A stretch of 64,000 nucleotides of DNA from Salipiger marinus (GCF_900100085.1 NZ_FNEJ01000003.1:186001-250000), one strand, 5' to 3'; counted from the stretch's first letter, positions 26,429-35,533 are shown. The notes: a model not told the origin generated them from the letters alone. A program made the numbers and translations.

Positions 26429-26625
26429 GGAAGCTGGTCGGCGGAAATGGCGCGGATGTTGCGGCCATTGGGCCCTGCCTCATCAACAAAATCCATCGCC
26501 GCGTCGAAATTCGACTCCGTGGTCACCGGCGAGCCGGAGGAGCCCGAAGAGCCCGAAGAGCCCGAGCAGGCCGCAAGAAGACCGGTCGCCAGCAGTGCCG
26601 CCGCGAGAGAGAAGGTTTTCATCAT
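26429..26625 (-). pseudogene. Slam-associated lipoprotein, 5' part (split by IS3 element)
   Basis: It begins MMKTFSLAAALLATGLLAAC with a lipobox LLAAC, then a Ser-Gly repeat linker (SGSSGSSGSSGSP) and FDAAMDFVDEAGPNGRNIRA. The linker after the acylated Cys is typical of surface-exposed lipoproteins. Reading continues into the IS and stops soon after. The fragment could still give a short secreted lipopeptide but not the cargo barrel. Confidence 0.8.
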
Positions 26626-26711
26626 TTTATCCAGATTGGTCGTGTCGCAGGGGAAATGTTCAGACTTATGATGTTGCACAAAGAATTGGGCCTGTCTTGC
26701 TAAAATGACGC

Positions 26712-28205
26712 TTAAGCGCGCCAGAAACTGACGGTGAACAAAACGTATACAGCCATGATCTCCAGCCGACCGACGAGCATGACAAAGGCGAGGATCCATT
26801 TGGCCGCGTCATTCAGCCCGGCGAAATTGCCTGCAGGCCCGATCTGGTCGCCAAGCCCCGGTCCCACATTGGCCAGCGCCGTGGCCGCGCCCGACACAGA
26901 GGTGATGAAATCCAGCCCTGTCAGCCCCAGCGCCACCGACGCAACCCCCAGCGTCACCACAAAAAACACGAAATAGGCCAGAACCGAGGCCAGCACATCC
27001 TCGGCCACGGGGCGGCCTTCGAACCGCGGGGTAAAGACGCCATGCGGCGCGCGGATACGTTTCAGCTGCACCCGGATCGAGGCAAAGAGCAGCTGATATC
27101 GGAAGATCTTGACCGAACAGGCGGTGGATCCGGCACAGCCCCCGATCAGCCCGATAAAGAAGAACATCGTGACCAGAAACGACCCCCACCCCATGTAATC
27201 CACGCTGGCATAGCCGGTGCCGGAAATGATCGAGGTGATGTTGAACAGCGCCTCGCGCACGGCCTGTTCGGGATGATGCGGAAAGACGGAAATCAGCGTG
27301 ACCCATGCCACCAGCACCAGTGCCAGAATGGTGCCCAGAAAGGCCCGGACCTGACTGTCCCGCCAGATCGCGCGGTGATTGCCGCCCATCATCTGGACGT
27401 AACGGACAAAGGGCAGCGCCGCCATCACCATAAAAACCGAAGCAACATATTCGGCAGGCCCGGCAAAGGCCGCAAAAGACGCGTCGTAATTGGCAAAGCC
27501 GCCGGTGGAGATTGTGGTCAGCGCATGCACCGTCGCGTCAAAGGCGTTCATGCCGCAAAGCAGATAGGCCACCGTGCAGGCCAGCGTCAGCCCCACATAG
27601 ATCGTCGAGATCGACGAGGCGATCTGCGTGGCGCGGGGCAGGATCTTTCCCATCGTCTCGAACGCTTCGGAGCGGAATATCTGCATCCCCCCCACCCGCA
27701 ATTCGGGCAGAAAGACCATGGCCACGACAATGATCCCGACCCCGCCCAGCCATTGCAGCAGGCCGCGCCACAGCAGCAGCCCCTTCGGCAGCGAGTCGAG
27801 CCCGACAAACACCGTGGATCCGGTGGTGGTCATGCCCGAGATCGCCTCGAAAAACGCATCGACGAAACGCGCCTCGGTCGCCCCCAGCATGAAGGGAATG
27901 CCCCCGAAGGCGGGCAGCACCACCCAGGCGCCGGTGGTCAGCAGAAAGGTCTGCTGCAGGGTCAGCCCGTCCTTCACGCCATTGGCGCAGGCCAGCGACA
28001 CCAGCCCGCCGGCCAGCGTGGTCACAAGGGCGGATTGCAGGAAGACATGCCACTGGCCGCGCCCCTCCACGATGTCCACCAGCATGGGCAGGATCATGCA
28101 GGCGCCAAGCGCCAGCAGCAGAAGGCCAAGGACATAGGCGACGGGGCGGATGTCGAACATGCGCGAGGCTTGGCTTGGCGCCGACGTGCTGTCAAGCACC
28201 GCCAT
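26712..28205 (-). CDS. trkH: TrkH/KtrB-family potassium uptake membrane protein
   Basis: The protein has about 497 residues and roughly ten hydrophobic segments arranged as the four M1-P-M2 repeats of the SKT family. Selectivity-filter-like loops are visible (GMTTTGSTVFVGLDSLPKG, LTTISTGGFANYDASFA, IISGTGYASVDYMGWG, VSGAATALANVGPGLG). It imports K+ with a TrkA-type regulatory partner, not present nearby. Start choice is uncertain: ATG 28205 or ATG 28160 (MFDIRPVAYVLGLLLL), the latter being the family N-terminus. Confidence 0.92.
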   Translation of the reverse strand: MAVLDSTSAPSQASRMFDIRPVAYVLGLLLLALGACMILPMLVDIVEGRGQWHVFLQSALVTTLAGGLVSLACANGVKDGLTLQQTFLLTTGAWVVLPAFGGIPFMLGATEARFVDAFFEAISGMTTTGSTVFVGLDSLPKGLLLWRGLLQWLGGVGIIVVAMVFLPELRVGGMQIFRSEAFETMGKILPRATQIASSISTIYVGLTLACTVAYLLCGMNAFDATVHALTTISTGGFANYDASFAAFAGPAEYVASVFMVMAALPFVRYVQMMGGNHRAIWRDSQVRAFLGTILALVLVAWVTLISVFPHHPEQAVREALFNITSIISGTGYASVDYMGWGSFLVTMFFFIGLIGGCAGSTACSVKIFRYQLLFASIRVQLKRIRAPHGVFTPRFEGRPVAEDVLASVLAYFVFFVVTLGVASVALGLTGLDFITSVSGAATALANVGPGLGDQIGPAGNFAGLNDAAKWILAFVMLVGRLEIMAVYVLFTVSFWRA

Positions 28206-28267
28206 GGGCTGCCCCGAAAGCGCCCCCCCACCCTGCGGCGAGGGGGCCACGCGTGCACTGCGGCGGG

Positions 28268-29365
28268 TCAGCCGCGGTGGATCAGCGAGGGCAGCAGCAT
28301 CGGGTCGAGGCTGGTTGCCGCAAAGGTCGGGCCTTCGGTCAGCACCGCCACCGCATCATGCGAATGCAGGCTTTCCTGATGGCTGGCCAGCACGCGGAAA
28401 TCGCCGATGCGCGGGTCGTTCAGCAGCGCCTCCGCGTAAAGCCGGGCCGCGTCCTCGACAAAGATCGGGTTGGCGGCGTTCAGCTCTGCAAAGGCCTGTT
28501 CGTCTTCGCGCTTGACCATGACCTGCGTTTCCGTGGGCACGGCAGAGCGGCAGATCTCCACCAGATCCTCGAACCACAGGATGTCCTGACCGGGGCGCAG
28601 TTCCACCGACAGCCGCGCCACGGACCGCTGCGAATGCGGGGTGGCCAGCTGGTTGCGGGTGCGGCGGGCATGTTCGGACAGTTCCAGCGAGCAGGGGCAG
28701 GTGGAGCTGTAGACATAGTCCAGATGCACGATGCGGCGGCGCACGCCGTTCAGTTCCACCAGTTCCAGCGCGATGTCGTAATACTGATAGCCCTTCAGCC
28801 CCGAGCGCAGGCTGGGCACCTGCATCGGGAAGGAAAAGCGCATCTGAATCCGGGCATCAAAGCTTTCAAGGTCGGATTTGTAATCGTCCAGCGCCGCTTC
28901 GATCACCTCGAAGCTGAAAGTCTTTTCGGAATGCTCGTAAAAGCTGCGCATGATGCGGGACATGTTGATGCCCTTCTTGTCGGCATCAAGGCTGACGGTG
29001 CCGGTGACCGACGTCTCCAGCATCAGCTCTCCTTCGCCGCGCATCCGGTAACGGATGGGCAGGCGGAAGTTCGAGATCCCGACATGCTGGATCATGCGGT
29101 TGGCGCCCCGGATCAGCGAGGACGGACCGTTCTGCAGATCCGGCAGCGTGTCGCGATAGGCTTCATCCACCCCGAAATCGCGCGGGTAATCCCGCGACAG
29201 ATCGGGATAGGGCAGCGCGCCGGGCACGAGCCCCAGCAGCGCGGGGTCAAGCGCCTCGATTTCGGCGTCTTGGGCTTTTCCGGTCCATTGGCGCAACAGA
29301 GCCAGTGCGGTTTCCGCTTCCTCTAGACTAGGCTTGCGGTCAATTTCAGGCGTGTGCACGTTCAT
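28268..29365 (-). CDS. folE2: GTP cyclohydrolase IB (FolE2)
   Basis: The 365-residue enzyme makes 7,8-dihydroneopterin triphosphate for folate and related cofactors and tolerates metals other than zinc. The family core is visible in PIRYRMRGEGELMLETSVTG, the catalytic-cysteine segment STCPCSLELSEHARR and FEDLVEICRSAVPTETQVMV. ATG 29365 is supported by GGGAGGG about 9 bases upstream; the frame is open 11 codons further. No type I FolE is visible in the window. Confidence 0.94.
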   Translation of the reverse strand: MNVHTPEIDRKPSLEEAETALALLRQWTGKAQDAEIEALDPALLGLVPGALPYPDLSRDYPRDFGVDEAYRDTLPDLQNGPSSLIRGANRMIQHVGISNFRLPIRYRMRGEGELMLETSVTGTVSLDADKKGINMSRIMRSFYEHSEKTFSFEVIEAALDDYKSDLESFDARIQMRFSFPMQVPSLRSGLKGYQYYDIALELVELNGVRRRIVHLDYVYSSTCPCSLELSEHARRTRNQLATPHSQRSVARLSVELRPGQDILWFEDLVEICRSAVPTETQVMVKREDEQAFAELNAANPIFVEDAARLYAEALLNDPRIGDFRVLASHQESLHSHDAVAVLTEGPTFAATSLDPMLLPSLIHRG

Positions 29366-29647
29366 TTTCCCGGCCCTCCCAGGCGTGGTTCCCGTCAAAC
29401 AACATAGGATTTCCGCACAGGATTCCTACAGTTCCACAACTTCTTACGCATAGGGGAGGCATACGGATCAGTTGTGGCGTTTCTTTGCTTGCCCCTTTGT
29501 GAAAAGCGATGTTCCGCTTGTTTACTCAAAGGCAGGCAAAGTTCCGGATACCGGTGCCACAACTGCAAGGATAGTCCTTTTTGCATACTCCCCCGCAAGT
29601 ATTGCAGGGGAGATACACAGAGATCATGTCATTTCGACGGCAGCGGC
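29366..29647. other. Intergenic region with hairpins and a Cys-rich fragment
   Basis: The 282 bases before folE2 are lower in GC than their surroundings. They hold a 10-bp inverted repeat (CAGTTGTGGC at 29469, GCCACAACTG at 29556) and a hairpin CTCCCC-C-GCAA/TTGC-A-GGGGAG (about 29587-29613) that may end metZ transcription. On the plus strand a short stretch reads CEKRCSACLLKGRQSSGYRC followed by HNC. It resembles the zinc ribbon of IS1595-like transposases, but there is no intact gene. Confidence 0.4.
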
Positions 29648-30835
29648 TCAGATGCTGTCGAGCGCCTGCAGCAGGTCGGCCACCAGATCCTCCGGATCCT
29701 CGATCCCGACCGACAGCCGGATCAGCCCGTCGCTGATGCCAAGCCCCGCCCGCTGTTCCGGGCTCAGACGCTGGTGGGTGGTGGTCGCGGGATGGGTAGC
29801 GATGGATTTGGCATCGCCAAGGTTGTTGGAAATCAGCACGATCTCCAGCGCGTTGCAGAAGCGGAACGCTGCCTCCTTGCCGCCTTTCAGGTCAAAGGCC
29901 ACCATGGTGCCCCCTGCCCCGCCCAGCTGACGCTTCACCAGCGCGTGCTGCGGATGGCTTTCCAGCCCCGGATAGCGCACCGCGCCAACGGCGGCATGGC
30001 CCGACAGCGCCGCCGCGATCGCCCCCGCCGAGGCGGTCTGCGCCCGCACCCGCAGGTCGATGGTTTCCAGCCCCTTGAGCATCACCCATGCGGTAAAGGG
30101 GCTCATCGCGGCGCCGGTATGTTTCAGATAGGGTTCGACCCGCTTGCGGATCAGATCCCGCGTGCCAAGAATCACGCCACCCAGCGTGCGGCCCTGCCCG
30201 TCGATATGCTTGGTTGCGGAATAGACCACCAGATCGGCGCCCTGTTCGATGGCGCGGCTGTAGACGGGGGTGGAAAACACGTTGTCCACCACCACCAGCG
30301 CCCCCACGGCATGGGCGAGCTTCGCCACACCTTCGATGTCCACCAGATCCAGCGTCGGGTTGGCCATGCTTTCAAAGAACACCAGCGTGGCGCCGGGCTG
30401 CAGCGCCTGCTCCCATGCCGCAAGATCGGTGCCGTCGACAAACACCACATCCACGCCGAAGCGCGGCAGGATTTCTTCAAGGATATACAGACAGGATCCG
30501 AACAGCTGCTTGGCCGCCACCACCCGGTCGCCCGCCTTCAGCAGCGCGGTCAGCGAGGCCGATACCGCCGCCATGCCGGAGGCGGTGGCAAAGGCATCTT
30601 CTGCCCCCTCAAGCAGCGCCATACGCTCCTCGAACATGGCCACGGTCGGGTTGCCATACCGTGCATAGATGAATTCATCCGGCCCCGCCTTCACGAAGCG
30701 TGCCTCGGCCTGTTCGGCGCTGTCATAGGCAAAGCCCTGCGTGAGGAAAATCGCCTCGCTCAGCTCGCCCCACTGGCTGCGCTTCGTGCCGCCATGCACC
30801 AATGCGGTGCGCCGTCCCATGGTCCCTTTTGCCAT
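29648..30835 (-). CDS. metZ: O-succinylhomoserine sulfhydrylase
   Basis: This 395-residue PLP enzyme of the Cys/Met metabolism family converts O-succinylhomoserine and sulfide to homocysteine. Visible are IYARYGNPTVAMFEERMALL, the PLP-lysine motif YSATKHIDGQGRTLGG, and the C-terminal RLSVGIEDPEDLVADL. The related MetY and MetB cannot be fully excluded by eye. ATG 30835 is chosen from the family N-terminus; the open frame extends through the riboswitch and is not coding there. Expression is probably switched off by SAM through the upstream SAM-II element. Confidence 0.9.
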   Translation of the reverse strand: MAKGTMGRRTALVHGGTKRSQWGELSEAIFLTQGFAYDSAEQAEARFVKAGPDEFIYARYGNPTVAMFEERMALLEGAEDAFATASGMAAVSASLTALLKAGDRVVAAKQLFGSCLYILEEILPRFGVDVVFVDGTDLAAWEQALQPGATLVFFESMANPTLDLVDIEGVAKLAHAVGALVVVDNVFSTPVYSRAIEQGADLVVYSATKHIDGQGRTLGGVILGTRDLIRKRVEPYLKHTGAAMSPFTAWVMLKGLETIDLRVRAQTASAGAIAAALSGHAAVGAVRYPGLESHPQHALVKRQLGGAGGTMVAFDLKGGKEAAFRFCNALEIVLISNNLGDAKSIATHPATTTHQRLSPEQRAGLGISDGLIRLSVGIEDPEDLVADLLQALDSI

Positions 30836-30871
30836 CCGTCTGCCTTTCGCTGCGGGCCCTGCCGGGCCAAA

Positions 30872-30905
30872 GAAAAAACCCCGTCCGCGGTCAAGCGAAA
30901 GGGGC
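30872..30905 (-). terminator. Attenuator terminator downstream of the SAM-II aptamer
   Basis: On the minus strand CCCC-TTT-CGC-TTGACC-GCG-GA-CGGGG is followed by TTTTTTC, between aptamer and metZ start. It is placed to stop transcription when SAM is bound. Confidence 0.65.
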
Positions 30906-30919
30906 TCTCTCGTCCGACC

Positions 30920-30970
30920 TTTTAGCGGCATGTTTAACGTGGCCCGCAATCCGTCACCAAATCGCCACGC
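30920..30970 (-). promoter_or_regulatory. SAM-II riboswitch
   Basis: The minus strand reads GTGGCGATTTGGTGAC, then GGATTGCGGGCCACGTTAAA, then CATGCCGCTAAAAG. This matches the SAM-II pseudoknot: P1 from GTGGC with GCCAC, the conserved GATTTG, and the GTTAAA...GCTAAA stretch. It lies 85 bases before metZ, a standard position in alphaproteobacteria. Confidence 0.9.
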
Positions 30971-31079
30971 GGCGCGCATACGCCTGTTGCGGCCAGCGGT
31001 CAAGCTTGCCGCGCAGGGCGGTGGTTGTGCTGCCCGGCAATCCGCCGCAACATGGGGCCCGGATTGTGCAGGAGCATTT

Positions 31080-32948
31080 ATGGACGGCGCGCTTTTTCAG
31101 GTTTCGGTCTATCTTGCCGCCGCAGTGATCGCGGTGCCCATCGCCGCAAGGGTGGGGCTGGGGTCGGTGCTGGGATACCTCATGGCGGGGATCATCATCG
31201 GGCCGGTGCTGCATCTGGTCGCCGCCACCGATGACCTGATGCATTTCGCCGAATTCGGCGTGGTCATGATGCTGTTCATCATCGGGCTGGAACTGGAGCC
31301 GCGCGCGCTGTGGGACATGCGGCACCGGCTGATCGGCATGGGCGGGCTGCAGGTGCTGCTGACCATGGCGGCGGTCATGGGGGCGGCCATGGCGCTGGGG
31401 CTGGACTGGCGCCCGGCGCTGGCCACGGGGATGATCTTTGCGCTCTCCTCCACCGCCATCGTGCTGCAGACCCTGTCGGAAAAGGGGCTGATGCAGACCC
31501 CGGGCGGCAGATCCGCCTTTTCGGTGCTGCTGACGCAGGACATCGCCGTCATTCCCATGCTGATCGTGCTGCCCCTGCTGGGCGGCGTCGCCACGGTGTC
31601 TCTGGCGCCCGACGGATCCATCGCCCTGCCCGAGGCGCAGGAGGCGCATCACGGCCTGTCGCTGGTCGAGGGTCTGCCCGGCTGGGGCGTGGCGCTGGTG
31701 ACGCTGGGGGCGGTGGCGCTGATCATCGCGGCGGGCATCTTTGGCGCGCGCCCGCTCTTCCGGCATATCAACGCCTCGCGCCTGCCCGAGATGTTCACCG
31801 CCACGGCGCTGCTGATCGTCACCGGCATCGCGGTGCTGATGGAACTGGTGGGGCTGTCGCCCGCGCTTGGCACCTTTCTGGCCGGGGTGGTGCTGGCCAA
31901 CTCCGAATTCCGCCACCAGCTTGAATCCGACATTGAACCCTTCAAGGGCCTGCTGCTGGGGCTGTTCTTCATCACCGTGGGCGCCGGGGTGGATTTTGAC
32001 GCTTTCCTGAGCGAGCCGGGCACCATCCTTGGTCTGGCGGCGGGGCTGATCCTGCTCAAGGGGCTGATCCTGACCGGGCTGGCATGGCTGTTCAGACTGC
32101 GCGGGCGCGACCGGATGCTGTTCACCCTGTCGCTGGCACAGGCGGGGGAATTCGGTTTCGTGCTGATCTCTTTCGCGCTGCAGCAGAATGTCCTGACCGA
32201 CCAGCTGGGCCAGCGGCTGTTGCTGGTGGTGGCGCTGTCCATGCTCATCACCCCCGCGCTGTTCCTGCTTTATGACGCGCTGTCGCGGCGGCTGGAGGAC
32301 GCGACCGAGGCGCCGCCCGCCGACGAGATCAACGAACAGGCCCCGGTCATCATCGCGGGCATCGGGCGGTTCGGGCAGATCGTGCACCGGCTGGTGCAAA
32401 GCTCGGGCTTTCGCACCGTCATCATCGACCATGACATGCAGACCATCGACCTGATGCGCCGCTTCGGCTTCAAGGGGTTCTTTGGCGATCCCACCCGCCC
32501 CGAACTGCTGCACGCGGCGGGCATCGGCAAGGCCAAGATCCTTGTGGCGGCGCTGGATGATCCCAAGGCCACCACCAAGCTGGTGCGCTTTGCCAAGCGG
32601 ATGCGACCCGATCTGTTCGTGGTGGCCCGCGCGCGGGACCGCACCCATGTCTACGAGCTGTATCAGGCGGGGGCCGACAAGATCGTGCGCGAGATGTTCG
32701 ACAGTTCGCTGCGCGCGGGCCGCTACGTGCTGGAGGAAAGCGGGCTCACCGAATACGAGGCGGCGATTGCCGAAGAAACCTTTTACCACCACGACCGCAA
32801 GACCATGCGCGATCTGGCCCGGCTCTGGGATCCGCATGTGCCGCCCGCCCAGAACGAAGCCTATATTGCCCGCGCCCGCGAGCTGGAGAAAGAGCTGGAA
32901 ACAGCACTTTTCACCGCGCTGGACAGCCGCCGGGGCGACGCGGCCTGA
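31080..32948 (+). CDS. CPA2-family K+(Na+)/H+ antiporter with RCK (TrkA-N) domain, KefB/C-like
   Basis: The protein has 622 residues. About twelve membrane helices (residues 1-390) include GLGSVLGYLMAGIIIGPVLH and the ion-site region LSPALGTFLAGVVLANSEFR. A cytosolic Rossmann-type TrkA-N domain follows (VIIAGIGRFGQIVHRLVQSS). It probably exports K+ or Na+ in exchange for protons; glutathione gating as in E. coli Kef is not established. ATG 31080 follows AGGAGCATTT and the membrane domain starts at once; the open frame back to 30741 runs through the divergent metZ leader. Confidence 0.92.
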   Translation: MDGALFQVSVYLAAAVIAVPIAARVGLGSVLGYLMAGIIIGPVLHLVAATDDLMHFAEFGVVMMLFIIGLELEPRALWDMRHRLIGMGGLQVLLTMAAVMGAAMALGLDWRPALATGMIFALSSTAIVLQTLSEKGLMQTPGGRSAFSVLLTQDIAVIPMLIVLPLLGGVATVSLAPDGSIALPEAQEAHHGLSLVEGLPGWGVALVTLGAVALIIAAGIFGARPLFRHINASRLPEMFTATALLIVTGIAVLMELVGLSPALGTFLAGVVLANSEFRHQLESDIEPFKGLLLGLFFITVGAGVDFDAFLSEPGTILGLAAGLILLKGLILTGLAWLFRLRGRDRMLFTLSLAQAGEFGFVLISFALQQNVLTDQLGQRLLLVVALSMLITPALFLLYDALSRRLEDATEAPPADEINEQAPVIIAGIGRFGQIVHRLVQSSGFRTVIIDHDMQTIDLMRRFGFKGFFGDPTRPELLHAAGIGKAKILVAALDDPKATTKLVRFAKRMRPDLFVVARARDRTHVYELYQAGADKIVREMFDSSLRAGRYVLEESGLTEYEAAIAEETFYHHDRKTMRDLARLWDPHVPPAQNEAYIARARELEKELETALFTALDSRRGDAA

Positions 32949-32969
32949 GGGGGCTGCCCCGCAGCGGGG

Positions 32970-33746
32970 TCAGTGCCCGAGGATCTGGCTGAGAAACAGC
33001 CGGGTCCGTTCGTTCTGCGGCGCGCCGAAAAACTGCTCTGGCGGGTTCTGTTCGACGATCTGGCCCTGATCCATGAAGATCACCCGATCGGCCACCGCCT
33101 GCGCAAAACCCATCTCGTGGGTGACGCAGATCATCGTCATGTCCTCGCGCGCCAGCGTCACCATGATGTCCAGCACTTCCTTGATCATCTCGGGATCCAA
33201 CGCCGAGGTCGGCTCGTCAAACAGCATGATGCGCGGCCTCATGCACAGCGCACGGGCGATGGCGGCACGCTGCTGCTGGCCGCCGGACAGATGGCCGGGG
33301 TATTTCTGCGCCTGATCAGGGATGCGCACCTTTTCCAGAAACTCCATGGCCCGCGCCTCCGCCTCGGCGCGGGAAGTGCCGCGCACCCGCATCGGCGCAA
33401 GGATGCAGTTCTCCAGAATGGTCATGTGCGGAAACAGGTTGAACTGCTGGAACACCATGCCCACCTCGGACCCGATCCGCCCTGCCCGCCGCGCGTCCAG
33501 CACCGCGCCATTGATGCGGATCTGCCCCTGCTGCGCGGTTTCCAGCGCGTTGAGGCAGCGGATCAGCGTGGATTTCCCCGACCCCGACGGCCCGGCGATC
33601 ACGATGCGTTCGCCCCGCCGCACGGTCAGGGTCACATCGCGCAGCGCGTGATAGTCGCCATACCATTTGTTCAGGCCGGTGATTTCTATGGCCACATCCT
33701 GCGCGGCGGCAGGCGGGCGCAGGACGGCGGCGTCATGCAGGCTCAT
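32970..33746 (-). CDS. aapP: Polar amino-acid ABC transporter ATPase (AapP/GlnQ-like)
   Basis: The 258-residue nucleotide-binding subunit has Walker [20 protein letters not shown]-loop region [16 protein letters not shown], signature [15 protein letters not shown], Walker [16 protein letters not shown] and the H-switch CVTHEMGF. It ends the minus-strand group that carries the binding protein and both permeases, after the phosphatase-like gene. Substrate class (L-amino acids) is inferred from the family. Confidence 0.93.
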   Translation of the reverse strand: MSLHDAAVLRPPAAAQDVAIEITGLNKWYGDYHALRDVTLTVRRGERIVIAGPSGSGKSTLIRCLNALETAQQGQIRINGAVLDARRAGRIGSEVGMVFQQFNLFPHMTILENCILAPMRVRGTSRAEAEARAMEFLEKVRIPDQAQKYPGHLSGGQQQRAAIARALCMRPRIMLFDEPTSALDPEMIKEVLDIMVTLAREDMTMICVTHEMGFAQAVADRVIFMDQGQIVEQNPPEQFFGAPQNERTRLFLSQILGH

Positions 33747-33776
33747 CAGGGCACTTTCTGGATCGGGACCGGCGGC

Positions 33777-34367
33777 TCAGCCGCGGCGCTGGCTTTTGGC
33801 CGAAAGCCACGCCAGCTGCTGGTCGCTTTCGATGGAATCGGGAAACTGCGCGCGCAGGGTCAGGATCGCATCGCCAAGCGTCATGCCCTGATCGATCAGC
33901 AGACCGGCGGCGATCATGCCGGACCGCCCCGCGCCGTAATGGCAGGACAGCGCGACGGTGTCTCCGGCCCGAAGCAGCGCGTCGATCTCGGGGGCGATGC
34001 CGGACCAGCCCCGGTTAAAGGCGGCATCGGGGACCATGTAATCCTCGATCGGCAGATGGACCAGCCGCAGGCGCAGCGCGACGCAAAGGCCATGCAGCTG
34101 ATCCAGCGCGCCCTCGGGCAGCTCGCCCGGCTCTACCAGCACGACCAGCAGGCGGCAGCGGCGCAGCGCGGCATGGGTCAGCGTGGCCCGCATACGGTCG
34201 GGATCAAGATAGGCGTCGCCGGTGACGCCAAAGGCCAGACCGGGAAAGCCAAGGGTGACGATGCGCCCCCCTGTCGGAGCCGCAATTTCCGCCCGGATGC
34301 TCGTCTCGAGGTCCATAAGACTCATGCGCAATTCTGGCGAGTATTTTTCCGGCTCCATGATGGCCAT
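33777..34367 (-). CDS. Protein-tyrosine-phosphatase-like protein in the amino-acid transporter operon
   Basis: The 196-residue cytosolic protein has a P-loop ALSCHYGAGRSGMIAAGLLI that fits the CX5R(S/T) PTP/dual-specificity signature (Cys, Arg, Ser present). The upstream part has an IEDYMVPDAAFNRGWSGIAP loop where the general-acid Asp could lie. AAGGA about 8 bases before 34367 supports the start. It sits between the binding-protein gene and the ATPase gene of the transporter, which is not part of the usual aap set. A regulatory or metabolite phosphatase is possible; its substrate is unknown. Confidence 0.72.
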   Translation of the reverse strand: MAIMEPEKYSPELRMSLMDLETSIRAEIAAPTGGRIVTLGFPGLAFGVTGDAYLDPDRMRATLTHAALRRCRLLVVLVEPGELPEGALDQLHGLCVALRLRLVHLPIEDYMVPDAAFNRGWSGIAPEIDALLRAGDTVALSCHYGAGRSGMIAAGLLIDQGMTLGDAILTLRAQFPDSIESDQQLAWLSAKSQRRG

Positions 34368-34436
34368 ACTTCATGTCCTTTTTATCAAGATTAACAGCCG
34401 CCGCGCCAGTCGCAGCACCGGCGCGGCGGCGGGTTT

Positions 34437-35474
34437 TCAGCGGATCGGGTAAGGATACATCAGCCCGCCTTCCTCGACGGAGGCGTTCAGCGTCTTGGTC
34501 CGGTCCAGCTTGAAGGGGGAATTCATGCCCAGATGGCGGTCGAACACTTCGGAATAAGACCCCACCTGCTTGACCACCTGATAGGCCCAGTCAGCGGGCA
34601 GACCCAGCTTGGCAGCCATGTCGGCCCCGGCGCCGTCAGCGGCAAAAAGCCGGGCCACTTCCTGCGGCTGGCTGTCAAGATCGGCGATCACATCGTCGAT
34701 GGTGCCGGAGGTGATGCCGAACTTGTCCGCGTTCAGCATAACCTGAAACGCCCAGAACACGGCACTTTCCAGCTCCTGATCCGGCTGGGAGACCAGCGTC
34801 AGCGGCTCGGCAGAGATCACGTCGGGCAGGATGACGTAATCGTCGGGGTTTGCGGCCAGCATCCGGTCGGAGTTGAGCGCGGTCACGTCCGACGCATAGA
34901 CATCACATTTGCCAGAGAAAAACGCCTCCAGCCGGGCGGTCTTGTCGGCGATGTTTTCAACGCGGTAGCTCATGCCCCGGTCCGCAAACCAGTCGGCAAG
35001 GGTCAGCAGCGTGGTCGACCCGTCCTCGGCGCAGACGGTGGCGCCCTGCAGATCGGCGGCGGCGGACACGCCCAGTGCTGCGGGCACCATGAAGCCCTGC
35101 CCGTCAAAGAAGGTGGTGGCGATGAAGGCCATGCCCGCATCGGCATCGCGGGTGCCGGTGGCCGTGATCGACCGCGAGGCCAGATGCCCGCCGCGGGCCA
35201 CCAGCGTTTTCATCGAATCCGAAAAACCCACGCCGCGGATGTCGGCCTTGGCGGCATCGCCCAGAACGGCCGCTGCGGCCATCCGGCAGAAATCGGCATT
35301 GAAGCCCTGAAACACGCCCTGACTGTCGGGCACCGAAAAGCCGGGGGCATTGGGGCTGACAAGGCAGACCAGAGCGTCACCGGACTTGATGTCGTCCAGC
35401 GCGGCACCGGCCTGCACCGCGGGCGCAGCCAGACTGGCCGTGGTCAGAAGAAGCGAGGCGAACAGGAATTTCAT
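34437..35474 (-). CDS. aapJ: Amino-acid ABC transporter periplasmic binding protein (AapJ-like)
   Basis: The 345-residue protein has a signal peptide (MKFLFASLLLTTASLAAPAV then QAGA). The SBP_bac_3 fold is seen in SQGVFQGFNADFCRMAAAAV, FFSGKCDVYASDVTALNSDR and VILPDVISAEPLTLVSQPD. Start 35474 is chosen for the signal and AAGGAC upstream. A separate promoter is likely, because 130 bases containing a TGTATACA site separate it from the permease genes. That would let the binding protein be made in excess. Confidence 0.9.
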   Translation of the reverse strand: MKFLFASLLLTTASLAAPAVQAGAALDDIKSGDALVCLVSPNAPGFSVPDSQGVFQGFNADFCRMAAAAVLGDAAKADIRGVGFSDSMKTLVARGGHLASRSITATGTRDADAGMAFIATTFFDGQGFMVPAALGVSAAADLQGATVCAEDGSTTLLTLADWFADRGMSYRVENIADKTARLEAFFSGKCDVYASDVTALNSDRMLAANPDDYVILPDVISAEPLTLVSQPDQELESAVFWAFQVMLNADKFGITSGTIDDVIADLDSQPQEVARLFAADGAGADMAAKLGLPADWAYQVVKQVGSYSEVFDRHLGMNSPFKLDRTKTLNASVEEGGLMYPYPIR

Positions 35475-35519
35475 GAGGAATGTCCTTGTGAAGGGGATCA
35501 GCGAGCGGTTCACTCAAGA

Positions 35520-35533
35520 ACATGTATACAAGT
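35520..35533. promoter_or_regulatory. Variant GntR operator before the binding-protein gene
   Basis: ACATGTATACAAGT contains the 8-bp core TGTATACA (35523-35530) of the CCTGTATACAGG palindrome seen at 37860, 38761 and 50256, but with changed flanks. It lies 46 bases upstream of aapJ. Confidence 0.5.

Noticed and set aside
26736-26755. Another GntR operator (CGTATACAG inside trkH)
   Set aside because: It matches only one half plus the core, lies within coding sequence and lacks the CCTG...CAGG arms.
30954-32837. A 627-codon antisense frame over the antiporter gene
   Set aside because: No domain and extreme Gln/His/Arg content; the sense strand encodes a full CPA2 antiporter.
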